DNA from: Candidatus Poseidoniaceae archaeon
Lineage (GTDB): Archaea > Thermoplasmatota > Poseidoniia > Poseidoniales > Poseidoniaceae
Assembly: GCA_028822845.1 (NCBI GenBank)
Contig: JAPKCS010000016.1
Span: 1-43,837, forward strand
Direction of reading: 5' to 3'
DNA length: 43,837 nt
The notes beneath the pieces were generated by a model. It saw nothing but the letters and a program-made list of their open reading frames with translations, searched no databases and had not been told where the DNA came from. Made by a program: the position numbers and the translations under genes. Below are positions 1 to 7,025 of this stretch, one piece after another (the stretch's first letter is position 1; the number at the start of each line of letters is the position of its first letter).

Positions 1-2
1 GC

Positions 3-95
3 ATTCTGCGATTGATCGACGGTGAGTACGTGCTTGAAGCGGACATCATCAAAACGTCGTGCCCATCAAAGTATGAAGAAGAACCGACCGAGTGA
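3..95 (+). CDS. C-terminal end of a CcmE-like cytochrome c heme chaperone (5' partial)
   Basis: Only the last 30 codons are in the window; the frame is open from the left edge to a TGA at 93-95. The tail reads YVLEADIIKTSCPSKYEEEP. The block CPSKYE after a short beta strand is typical of the C-terminus of CcmE-type periplasmic heme chaperones in non-proteobacterial lineages, which carry heme to apocytochrome c during cytochrome c maturation. The heme-binding residue and membrane anchor would lie upstream, outside the window. The assignment rests on a very short stretch. No other ccm gene is visible downstream, so this would be the end of its operon. Confidence 0.4.
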   Translation: MLRLIDGEYVLEADIIKTSCPSKYEEEPTE

Positions 96-139
96 ATGAG
101 GTTCGGACCCCATGTCGTCCGAACTTAGTCCGGCTGAAT

Positions 140-220
140 ACGAGGCGACCCCTTGTGTACGCCCGTAGCCACAGGGGTACGGTTGTACACGTATACGGCT
201 ACGAGGGAACCCCTTGTGTG
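140..220. repeat. Direct and inverted repeat patch between genes
   Basis: The block CCCCTTGTGT occurs twice as a direct repeat (about 150-159 and 211-220). CGTAGCC (about 166-172) has its inverse GGCTACG (about 201-207). ACAGGGG (about 173-179) can pair with either copy of CCCCTTGT. The RNA could therefore form alternative stems. It sits between the CcmE-like tail and the small SPFH-like gene; its function is unknown, and a transcript end or leader structure is possible. Confidence 0.5.
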
Positions 221-297
221 CAGCAATTCATTTCTTGTCTTGCTCATGCATTCATCCGACACCCAATCCTCAAGTGAACGGCTCACAAGGGAGGGAC

Positions 298-651
298 ATG
301 TGGAAGGATGGAGAAGTGAGGAACACTGAAATCGATTTTCACAAAATGGCGACTGATGATGGGGTTGCACTCTCACTGAAGGTAATTTTTGATACCTGCC
401 TTGACGACGAAAAGGGTCAGGGTGATACAGGGTTTTGGGACCTCGACTCAGCACGGCAAAATGAACTGATTCACGAATATTTTGAAACTCAATTCCCCAA
501 AATGATTGGTAGTTTGACCTATCATGAAATCAATCAGGATCGAAGTCGTTTTATGAGCACTGTGTTTTCATCTTTGAATCCTGGTTTACATACAATAGGT
601 GTCAAGTTGGTCTCGCTCAAGGTTGATTTGTTAGAACCGATTGTTCCGTGA
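298..651 (+). CDS. Small SPFH/Band 7-like protein without membrane anchor
   Basis: The product is 117 residues. The start is placed at 298 because a GGGAGGG Shine-Dalgarno-like run (about 289-295) precedes this ATG; the frame is open further upstream. A strand-rich N-terminal half (VALSLKVIFDTCLDDE, about residues 20-35) is followed by a helix with MIGSLTYHEINQDRSRF and then IGVKLVSLKVDLLEPI near the end. This order resembles the SPFH (stomatin/prohibitin/flotillin) domain, where a strand, a helix with a conserved G-x-L-x-x-x-E-I-x-x-x-R pattern, and a final strand V-x-I-x-x-I occur. Unlike normal SPFH proteins it has no N-terminal membrane segment and no coiled coil, so it may be an isolated domain or an adaptor. 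The family call is by eye only. Confidence 0.45.
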   Translation: MWKDGEVRNTEIDFHKMATDDGVALSLKVIFDTCLDDEKGQGDTGFWDLDSARQNELIHEYFETQFPKMIGSLTYHEINQDRSRFMSTVFSSLNPGLHTIGVKLVSLKVDLLEPIVP

Positions 652-759
652 CAATCTTTCGTTTCTTCTGGTAACGCCTCAATCAAATATCACATTTTTT
701 GCCTTCTATTTGGTAAGACCTAGACCGACTTTTGGAAGGGTTGCGTTCAAATACGGCCG

Positions 760-1076
760 GTCACAGGGGCCAACGGGATAGGTGGGGAGCCAGGCGTACC
801 CTGTACCACAAATCGTCTTTACGGTGGACCGAATGCCTTTGGGCGGCGAAAGCGGCCTTTTGGTTTCCATATGCGGACGTTGATGTCTCGCCCCCACATG
901 ACTCGGGTGTCGAGAACTGTACCCGGAAGGGAACAGGGATCGAATAACCGGGGGAACAGGTCAGGCCGGGAACGGAGCAGCCCTACCCGGGGCCATGAGT
1001 GCTGTGGGGTTACGGGATGGAGGAAGTGTATGGGCTTGGCCAAGAGGAGCGCACGTCCACCATTGGCCCTCCCACT
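760..1076 (+). ncRNA. Signal recognition particle 7S RNA (archaeal type)
   Basis: The SRP RNA helix 8 signature is present at about 951-983: GGAACAGGTCAGG, then CCGGGAACGGAGCAGCC, the SRP54-binding loop (GGAA-type tetraloop with the GTCAGG and GAGCAGC sides). The 5' part has the Alu-domain pattern, with ACCCTGTACC near 808-817 matching the conserved UGUAA-type turn. GGGGCCAACGG at 766-776 pairs with CCATTGGCCC at about 1060-1069, closing helix 1 with a single mismatch. A T7 run follows. Length (about 315 nt) fits archaeal 7S RNA. The exact ends are estimates. It scaffolds SRP19 and SRP54 for cotranslational targeting; neither protein gene is in the window. Confidence 0.88.
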
Positions 1077-1082
1077 TTTTTT
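1076..1082 (+). terminator. T-run terminator of the SRP RNA
   Basis: Seven consecutive T on the plus strand directly follow the 3' strand of SRP RNA helix 1. Archaeal RNA polymerase terminates at such T-tracts. The run also lies 4 bases beyond the stop of the convergent archease gene. Confidence 0.6.
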
Positions 1083-1086
1083 ATTT

Positions 1087-1581
1087 TCATATGTCGAAGA
1101 CGACATCGCCGATCCAGCCAGGACCTTCGAAGTCTGGAACTTCTTCCCAAGGCGATGCTGCCGTTTTTCCGGCCTGGATTTCAAATATTTGCAATTCATG
1201 AGTCGTGACCGCCTTGATCTCGACTTCCTGTTCAACATGGTCTGCATCGACCCAAGAAACCGAACCATTGGCGTGCATGGTGCCATTTTCTTGACGGAGC
1301 ATGATGCTGCATGTCACACACCACTGGCGATGTACTTCAGCACGGTAGAGGACTTCTTCCAGCCAGTGAACAAGAAGCAATTCCCAATCTTCAGTTGAAG
1401 ATTCAATGCTGACATTCCATTGTGCTGAGTGACGAATTAATTCCTCTGAATGCGTCGAAGCATCACCAGAGTGCAAGATTTCTTGCATTCCAATGGTCAA
1501 TTCATCAAACAACCGTGATCTGTTCTTGGCAAAAGCCCGAAGACCAATATCTGCTGTTGTCGGCCGTGGCCACGCACTCAT
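1087..1581 (-). CDS. Archease, RtcB ligase activator
   Basis: 164 residues, the usual size of archease. The N-terminus has the family pattern TTADIGLRAFAKNRSRLFDE, where the Asp is a conserved metal ligand. Further on are WELLLVHWLEEVLY and, near the C-terminus, VEIKAVTTHEL, matching the conserved KAVTYH block that ends in metal-binding residues. Archease helps RtcB become guanylylated and turn over in tRNA splicing. This fits with the splicing endonuclease endA about 2 kb away, although RtcB itself is not in the window. The start ATG is set by the cassette TGAGGTGATTTCATG, in which the upstream gene's stop codon is part of the Shine-Dalgarno. The 3' end converges on the SRP RNA. Confidence 0.88.
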   Translation of the reverse strand: MSAWPRPTTADIGLRAFAKNRSRLFDELTIGMQEILHSGDASTHSEELIRHSAQWNVSIESSTEDWELLLVHWLEEVLYRAEVHRQWCVTCSIMLRQENGTMHANGSVSWVDADHVEQEVEIKAVTTHELQIFEIQAGKTAASPWEEVPDFEGPGWIGDVVFDI

Positions 1582-1590
1582 GAAATCACC

Positions 1591-2652
1591 TCAGCGCTTT
1601 GAAATTTGCAAGTTCCAAGTCATTTCACCAATGCGATCGACGAGGTCTTCCCTGCTCAATGAAAAGGCTTCAGTCCGTTCTGCCCCAAGGATGCATTCAC
1701 ACGCTGCATTCGCAAGAAGGGCTGTGTTTTGAACCGAGAACGATTTGGAGATGGCCACAGCAATAGCAACAGCGGCCGCATCGATGAGACCGATCATTTG
1801 TCGGAGGTCATCCAATGTGCATGGTGCATGTACGGTTTCTTCTTCTGCAGAATAAATGGTGACGCCAGCTTCACCAGAGAGCACGACGAGGTGCTTCCAG
1901 TTGTGTGTTTCAATCAGACGCTGTGCCGCCTCAGAACCGGTTGCACTGCCCAGTCTTCTGCGCATTAATTCCAAACCCTGCGCTTGGAAAAGAATCCAGT
2001 CAACGCCATGTGTTCTGTGCAGTCCGGTGAGTTTTGGGTCAGCGATGATGGGTACTTTCTTTTCTAATGCTATACGAATTAAACGGTCGGCACCAACATC
2101 GTTGACGACGCCTTGACCATAATCTGAAAGGATGACCACCTTGGCGTCATCGAGTTCATGGATGGCTTGATCATACAACGCTGAAGCAGCAACTTCCGGA
2201 ACGGGGTCATCTTCTTCGATGTCCCATCGGAGCAAGAGTTGTTCTTCCTGGACAAGGCTCTCACGTGTGGCTAAAAGGCGGGTTTTCACAGTGGTTGTTC
2301 GTCCCTCAATCACTGCAATACCGTTGGTTTTGACACCCTCTTGGTCGAGGGCATCAAGGATACTGAGGCCCGCTCGATCGTCACCCACAACCCCAAACAA
2401 GTGGCTTTTGAGGCCCATTGAATTGAGGCCACGCGCCACGTGAGCAGCAGCCCCGACATCCTCTTCGCGCATTGTTTCGCGTAGAACTGGAACTGGGGCA
2501 CGTGAGTTGAGGTTGTTGGCATACCCGTGGATATAGCAATCCATCATAACGTCGCCAATCAACACCACCTTGGCATTATCCACACCCTTCAGTTCGTGCT
2601 TGAGGTTGTTCAATTGGTCGTGAACTTCAACTTCTTCATCTGACATGCCCAT
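1591..2652 (-). CDS. PfkB/HldE-type sugar kinase with degenerate active-site motifs
   Basis: 353 residues. The fold matches the kinase domain of HldE/RfaE (D-glycero-beta-D-manno-heptose-7-phosphate kinase): VVLIGDVMMDCYI near residue 30, NSRAPVPVLRE near 50, FGVVGDDRAG near 86, VVILSDYGQGV near 172, IIADPK near 202 and a normal-looking ATP-site strand VVLSGEAGVTIY near 255. Three signatures are altered. The substrate motif GGAANVA is GAAAHVA (67-73). The anion-hole motif GAGD is GLID (288-291), keeping the Asp but losing the second Gly. The usual TPN block after DPK is missing. It may be a kinase for another substrate or a pseudokinase. The start at 2652 is chosen from GGAGGA six bases upstream; this Shine-Dalgarno overlaps the end of the upstream gene. 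No nucleotidyltransferase domain is attached. Confidence 0.7.
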   Translation of the reverse strand: MGMSDEEVEVHDQLNNLKHELKGVDNAKVVLIGDVMMDCYIHGYANNLNSRAPVPVLRETMREEDVGAAAHVARGLNSMGLKSHLFGVVGDDRAGLSILDALDQEGVKTNGIAVIEGRTTTVKTRLLATRESLVQEEQLLLRWDIEEDDPVPEVAASALYDQAIHELDDAKVVILSDYGQGVVNDVGADRLIRIALEKKVPIIADPKLTGLHRTHGVDWILFQAQGLELMRRRLGSATGSEAAQRLIETHNWKHLVVLSGEAGVTIYSAEEETVHAPCTLDDLRQMIGLIDAAAVAIAVAISKSFSVQNTALLANAACECILGAERTEAFSLSREDLVDRIGEMTWNLQISKR

Positions 2653-2665
2653 ATGTATTCCTCCT

Positions 2666-3628
2666 TCAGTCGTCAATAGCGTCTCTTAGTTCGGCTAACA
2701 GTGTTGCATGTTGTGCATCGGTCACGTTGAGGGAAAGGCGTAATGTTTCTAACATGGCATCCTCATCACCAGTGATGACACCATCGAGCATGGCAGTTTC
2801 CAACGACTTGCTGTATGTGTTGACATTTTCTGCACGCATTGGCGTAGTTTTCGCTTCAGCCAGTAACTTGTCATGCATGAGCCGATCAAAGCCGAAGGCG
2901 GTTCTGACTGTTTCCAACAAAGCGATTTCGTCGTCAACCAGTTCCCCATCGATGAGGGCTTGGCGAAGCATATCGAGGTAGATTTCTTCAGGCGGCGGGG
3001 CTTTTTGTTCACGCCTTGCTTCATCAGAAAGCCTACGAACACGTTCTGGATGCATACCCAGAAAGTCAACCACTTCCTGGAGCAGGTATTGTTCATCTCG
3101 GGTGATTTTCCCATCCTCCCAGGCTCTGGCAAACAATCGACGAACAAGGTGTTCGCCGGCTTGTGCATCAAGGGAGGCCACACCTTCAGGATTGGAGACT
3201 GGTGACACGATGGGGTTTGGATGATAGGTCATGCCTTCATCAACGTGCGAGAGGAGTTCTAATGTTGCTTGGCCACCCTTCCTCATATCGAGTAAGACAA
3301 TGCTTTCCCCATCGATTCGAACGGTTTGACTTAGGATTTTAGTTCGCAGAGTTTCAGCCGTGGTTCGCCCGGTGATCGACAACCCATACACTTGACGACG
3401 TTGCTTTCCGCCTGGTACGTGCCGTTTGGATACCACAAGATCCCCTCGGGCTTCCAACCGCTTCAAGGTCCGTGGAACGTGCTTGCGTTGGACGTGAACA
3501 GCAGCGGATATACCTGCTTGTGTGACCGCTGCTGGGGCCTCCCACTCACCCTCGGGCAAACGGTGGTCCAGCAGATGGAGAAGGGTCCGCTCTTCAGTTG
3601 TGAGGGAACCAAGATATCCGTCGACCAA
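2666..3628 (-). CDS. Winged-helix DNA-binding protein with TerB-like C-terminal region
   Basis: About 320 residues. The N-terminal 85 residues read as a winged helix of the MarR/ArsR kind: two helices, then a recognition segment HVPRTLKRLEARGDLVV and a basic wing KRHVPGGKQRRQVY. After a middle strand region (VRIDGESIVLLDMRKG) come three helical units from about residue 160, each with the pattern DG-x-I-x-x-D-E (WEDGKITRDEQYLL, DGELVDDEIALLE, DGVITGDEDAMLE). These resemble the acidic turns of TerB/tellurite-resistance helical repeats. The role is probably transcriptional regulation with a sensing domain; the ligand is unknown. The start is TTG at 3628 behind GGGGAG; no in-frame ATG or GTG exists although the frame stays open to about 3745, so the N-terminus is uncertain. 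Diverges from endA. Confidence 0.6.
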   Translation of the reverse strand: MVDGYLGSLTTEERTLLHLLDHRLPEGEWEAPAAVTQAGISAAVHVQRKHVPRTLKRLEARGDLVVSKRHVPGGKQRRQVYGLSITGRTTAETLRTKILSQTVRIDGESIVLLDMRKGGQATLELLSHVDEGMTYHPNPIVSPVSNPEGVASLDAQAGEHLVRRLFARAWEDGKITRDEQYLLQEVVDFLGMHPERVRRLSDEARREQKAPPPEEIYLDMLRQALIDGELVDDEIALLETVRTAFGFDRLMHDKLLAEAKTTPMRAENVNTYSKSLETAMLDGVITGDEDAMLETLRLSLNVTDAQHATLLAELRDAIDD

Positions 3629-3693
3629 AGTTCTCCCCGTTTCCTTGTCAGCACCGGTAGCACATAGGGCAATCGGTTGACCAACGAACTCAA

Positions 3694-4827
3694 ATGAAGC
3701 GGTCTCGACGCCACAGCATGGGGCGACAAAAGCGAACCTTCACCCCTCGCGCTCGAACAACGCGGCCTCTTGGGACCTCACTTTCACCAAATCAAGCACC
3801 AAGCATACCTTTGGCACCACCTGTCAAAAAAGGAGATGGATGGTACATTGAACCTCCATTAGCATCACGTTTGCATCAGAAAAGCGCCCTGGGACGAACC
3901 GATTCCGATGGCGGCATTTTTCTGACCCATGAAGAAATTTTATTCTGTCATTGGCACCGACACCTCCCACTCCCTGATGACGATTGGTTTTCCTCAACAG
4001 TGCGCCAAGATCCAGAGCTGGTTGCGCGCTCTGTTGCTTTTGATGTTGCCCGGAGCGGTGGGGAACTCGTTGTACCTGTCAGCAACATTGCCAAAAAGCG
4101 GGACTTAACCACATCCGAAACCACTTGGGCACTGCGTTGGAACAGAGAACAAAATTTCACCAAAGAACCACCTGTTGCTCATGTTCGATGGGCTTGGACC
4201 ACCGATGATGTGGATTGGGTCGAAATGGAACAATGGACCAGGGATGTGACAAAAAATGGTCTCTTAGCAGAACTGTTTGTGGTCGATGAAGAACTCGATG
4301 TCACCATGTACCGGCTGAGCTTTTCCACAATTGAAGGCGATCAAAAGACCTGGAATCAATTGAATGAAGCCGATGTTGATGTTCTTGCCTCCTATTGGGA
4401 AACCCGTATTGAACGAGGCGACGGATGGTACATTCCCCTCAATGCTCCTTGGCCTTGGCCCTCCCTTGGTGTGGAGCACATTTCAGGCCGACATTTGCGT
4501 TCTGAAGAAGGCCGATGGCTTGCTCAAATGTTGAAGAATGAATCAATAAGTGATGATCTTCGTCTGTATGATGATCTCATTAACCGAGGTGTCGTCCTAC
4601 GTCCAGGTTTCAAATATGGCAGTCAATGGAGGATTTACGATGCTGCAGTCGGCGATGCTCATGCTCCTTGGTTGCTGTTGCCTGTGGAACGAGCACCGAT
4701 GACTTGGAACGCTGCTTGCCTTTCTGTTCGTCTCGCTGAGGGCGTCAACAAAATTTGGGTCTGTGCATTCGCAATGGATCAATCCTGGTCTTACCTTCAG
4801 GTGCAACGCTGGTTACCTGGGCGTTGA
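3694..4827 (+). CDS. endA: tRNA-splicing endonuclease EndA, tandem-domain type
   Basis: 377 residues, the size of the double-unit (alpha-prime-2) archaeal enzyme that cuts the bulge-helix-bulge at tRNA intron borders. The C-terminal catalytic unit has GFKYGSQWRIY (Tyr315), DAHAPWLL (His323) and ACLSVRLAEGVNKIW (Lys353), the Tyr-His-Lys triad with normal spacing. The protein repeats itself: GDGWYI occurs at 47-52 and again at 242-247, each followed by a helical N-terminal unit, so residues 45-235 are a catalytically dead copy. The N-terminal 45 residues are basic and look disordered. ATG at 3718 is an alternative start. The gene diverges from the winged-helix gene and its stop abuts the stop of the convergent protease with no gap. 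Confidence 0.85.
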   Translation: MKRSRRHSMGRQKRTFTPRARTTRPLGTSLSPNQAPSIPLAPPVKKGDGWYIEPPLASRLHQKSALGRTDSDGGIFLTHEEILFCHWHRHLPLPDDDWFSSTVRQDPELVARSVAFDVARSGGELVVPVSNIAKKRDLTTSETTWALRWNREQNFTKEPPVAHVRWAWTTDDVDWVEMEQWTRDVTKNGLLAELFVVDEELDVTMYRLSFSTIEGDQKTWNQLNEADVDVLASYWETRIERGDGWYIPLNAPWPWPSLGVEHISGRHLRSEEGRWLAQMLKNESISDDLRLYDDLINRGVVLRPGFKYGSQWRIYDAAVGDAHAPWLLLPVERAPMTWNAACLSVRLAEGVNKIWVCAFAMDQSWSYLQVQRWLPGR

Positions 4828-6942
4828 TCATGGATATGCATCCACAGGGCGGCCCCATGGGTCGTTTTCGATGGTCGCCTCTTCGCTGAATGGCGTAGGT
4901 TGAATCTGATCTTCAGTCGTTTGAGCGCTGGTCGTGGGTTTCGGTTTTCGTTCTATAAAGCCGAGAAGTATCCATACCGCACCTAGGAGGCATACGGCGC
5001 TTAGAAGCCGCCCTGGAGTCCGCCATTCATCGAAGGTTGATGCATCACCAGCTTGGGCGGTGTAGTCCAAGTCGTAGGCCCAACGGTGACCGTTTCCATC
5101 GATCAGAATCAGTTCCCCTCGTACCTTCATCCCTTCCTCGAGCAACCCATTCGGTTCAATGGTGATTCGAATGTCATCGTCGCCATTGAGAATGATACGA
5201 TCTTCGATGACACCCACACGGGACATTGGTCCGTCTAAATCAAGCGTGAAGGTCTGGGTGCCATTTCCAACCGATTCAATTGGAATCGAAATCATTCCAG
5301 TCTCCGTCCATGGCATGGTACCAACGGTGGTGGTGACTTGCGGGATTCGTGCCAAGGTGAGCAACCTTGTGGAAAGGTCCAATGAACCAGTGCCACATGT
5401 GAGTATTCCTTCCAAGACAACCTCTGAGTTTGGGGTCCCGTTCCACCCAAAACGGAGTTCAACTTCGGTGGTACCTGCTTCAAGGCTGGAGGGATGGAGG
5501 GTGATTGGACGTCCGTCGGTCAAGGTCAGGTTCTGATCCAAAACACATGGCTGTGTGGTGGTGAGGGAGAGGCTAAGGGATTCCTCAGGCAACAGCACCG
5601 CACCAAAGTCGGGCCCATTCGCTTCAAAATCGGGGGTGCAGTTTGCTGCGGTAAATTGCAGTGTCATGTTCTCGTCGCCCTGAACTGTAGCGGTCCATGG
5701 AACTTTGAAACCATCGTGATTTCGGATAAGGATCCCATCTGCTCCAAACATGGTCCCATTGGTGAAGACATCGCTTGCTTCACCATCATTGATACCGTTG
5801 CGCATATCGTTGCGGCCATCAGCTTCTACAACGCTAAGCCAAGGTTGTTCAGGATCTCGGTTTAATTCATTTCGTGACTCATCGCCAACACTTCGGTCCT
5901 GAATCGTAACAAGGATTCCATGACCTGGAAGATTTTTGTCAAACCCAGAATTTGTATGCCGTTCAATCCAAACAACCTGCTCTTCATTCATTGGAATCTT
6001 TAACGCCGTACCACCTTCACTCATACCAACCATTGCTACGGTTGGCCCAATGCAAGGAGCAACGCTGCTTGCAGGCCAGGTGAGGTCCATCGTGGTCGAA
6101 CGCTGAACACCGATGAGATCGAGCGTAGCAGCGGTGGCCAGAGCAGGCCATGTACCTCCACCGTTCCAATTACCACTGGCCATGATGTCCCAATTACCAA
6201 CTCCGTGCCAATTGGTCTGTTGGCTTGAATCGTGAACTGGATAAAGGTCGAGGGCACCCATCTGATGAAGCATTTCGTGGAGAACGGTCCCCATGCCACT
6301 GGATCCGGTTCTCAAACTAGCCATGGTGTAGTGGCCTACAGTCAAATCAGAATCGACTTTGATTGGTGTTTCAAGGCGTGTGAAGTGGCTCCAAATTTTA
6401 TTGGTTTGACCGGGTGACTCTTCTTGCCCTTTTGTTGTATGTAAGATCAGCAATCGATCGACTTGCCCATCTTCATTGAGGTCGAAATTCGACCAATTCA
6501 CGTTCGAGGCATGATCAGAAATGACCTCCTCTGCGAGGTTCATTGGAAGAAAAGTACCATCTTTGGCGGTGTCCCGGTTGCTGTTGGTGTCCGAACCATA
6601 CGCTTCCACGTCCTGATTGGCAGTCGTCACATCGGCACTGACAATGACCGTGAGTTGAGTGGCGTTGTCAGTTAATTGGGAGACGTAAGATTGTGCAATA
6701 TCATCGAGCATATTTTGTGCTTGATCTGGCCCCCAAGCCTCGCTTGATCGTTGTGATGGGAAATCAGCAATCAGCACCAACCAACGCTCTTGGTCCTGAA
6801 TTCCAAGAAGCGGTTTCTCTGTTGTTTCAATTTTCAATTGGTTTTCTCGAACCCAATCTTCGATGACATCTTCGTTCGAAAACGCCCAACTGCTCGCCAA
6901 GAGCAGGGCCACAATAATTGGGACACCGAACCTTGGTCGCAT
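4828..6942 (-). CDS. Surface-anchored M6-type (immune inhibitor A-like) metalloprotease
   Basis: 704 residues. The start at 6942 has GGAGGT just upstream and opens a signal peptide (MRPRFGVPIIVALLLASSWA). The zinc motif HEMLHQMGALDLYP lies at about 222-235 (HExxH plus the downstream Gly/Asp of the M6 family), preceded by the NEDGQVDRLLILH strand and the GVGNWDIMASGNW turn after it, both typical of M6 proteases. From about 400 come beta-rich Ig-like regions. A C-terminal membrane span (about 646-664, LLSAVCLLGAVWILLGFIE) and a 40-residue cytoplasmic tail anchor it. It probably degrades extracellular protein, feeding peptide uptake. It lies 83 bases downstream of tatC; the link to Tat export is positional only, since the signal lacks a twin-arginine. 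Confidence 0.82.
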   Translation of the reverse strand: MRPRFGVPIIVALLLASSWAFSNEDVIEDWVRENQLKIETTEKPLLGIQDQERWLVLIADFPSQRSSEAWGPDQAQNMLDDIAQSYVSQLTDNATQLTVIVSADVTTANQDVEAYGSDTNSNRDTAKDGTFLPMNLAEEVISDHASNVNWSNFDLNEDGQVDRLLILHTTKGQEESPGQTNKIWSHFTRLETPIKVDSDLTVGHYTMASLRTGSSGMGTVLHEMLHQMGALDLYPVHDSSQQTNWHGVGNWDIMASGNWNGGGTWPALATAATLDLIGVQRSTTMDLTWPASSVAPCIGPTVAMVGMSEGGTALKIPMNEEQVVWIERHTNSGFDKNLPGHGILVTIQDRSVGDESRNELNRDPEQPWLSVVEADGRNDMRNGINDGEASDVFTNGTMFGADGILIRNHDGFKVPWTATVQGDENMTLQFTAANCTPDFEANGPDFGAVLLPEESLSLSLTTTQPCVLDQNLTLTDGRPITLHPSSLEAGTTEVELRFGWNGTPNSEVVLEGILTCGTGSLDLSTRLLTLARIPQVTTTVGTMPWTETGMISIPIESVGNGTQTFTLDLDGPMSRVGVIEDRIILNGDDDIRITIEPNGLLEEGMKVRGELILIDGNGHRWAYDLDYTAQAGDASTFDEWRTPGRLLSAVCLLGAVWILLGFIERKPKPTTSAQTTEDQIQPTPFSEEATIENDPWGRPVDAYP

Positions 6943-7025
6943 AGGTTGACCTCCGCACCATTTGGTTTCAATCCTTGCTTGATTTGTGGCCGCTAAAAGC
7001 GAAAGAATAAGCGACGTGTACCTGA

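Noticed and set aside
819-1286. 155-codon minus-strand frame
   Set aside because: Overlaps archease in another frame and the SRP RNA on the wrong strand; low-complexity basic product.
871-1398. 175-codon plus-strand frame over the SRP RNA and archease gene
   Set aside because: It is the antisense of archease and crosses the structured SRP RNA; its product has no recognisable pattern and no Shine-Dalgarno.
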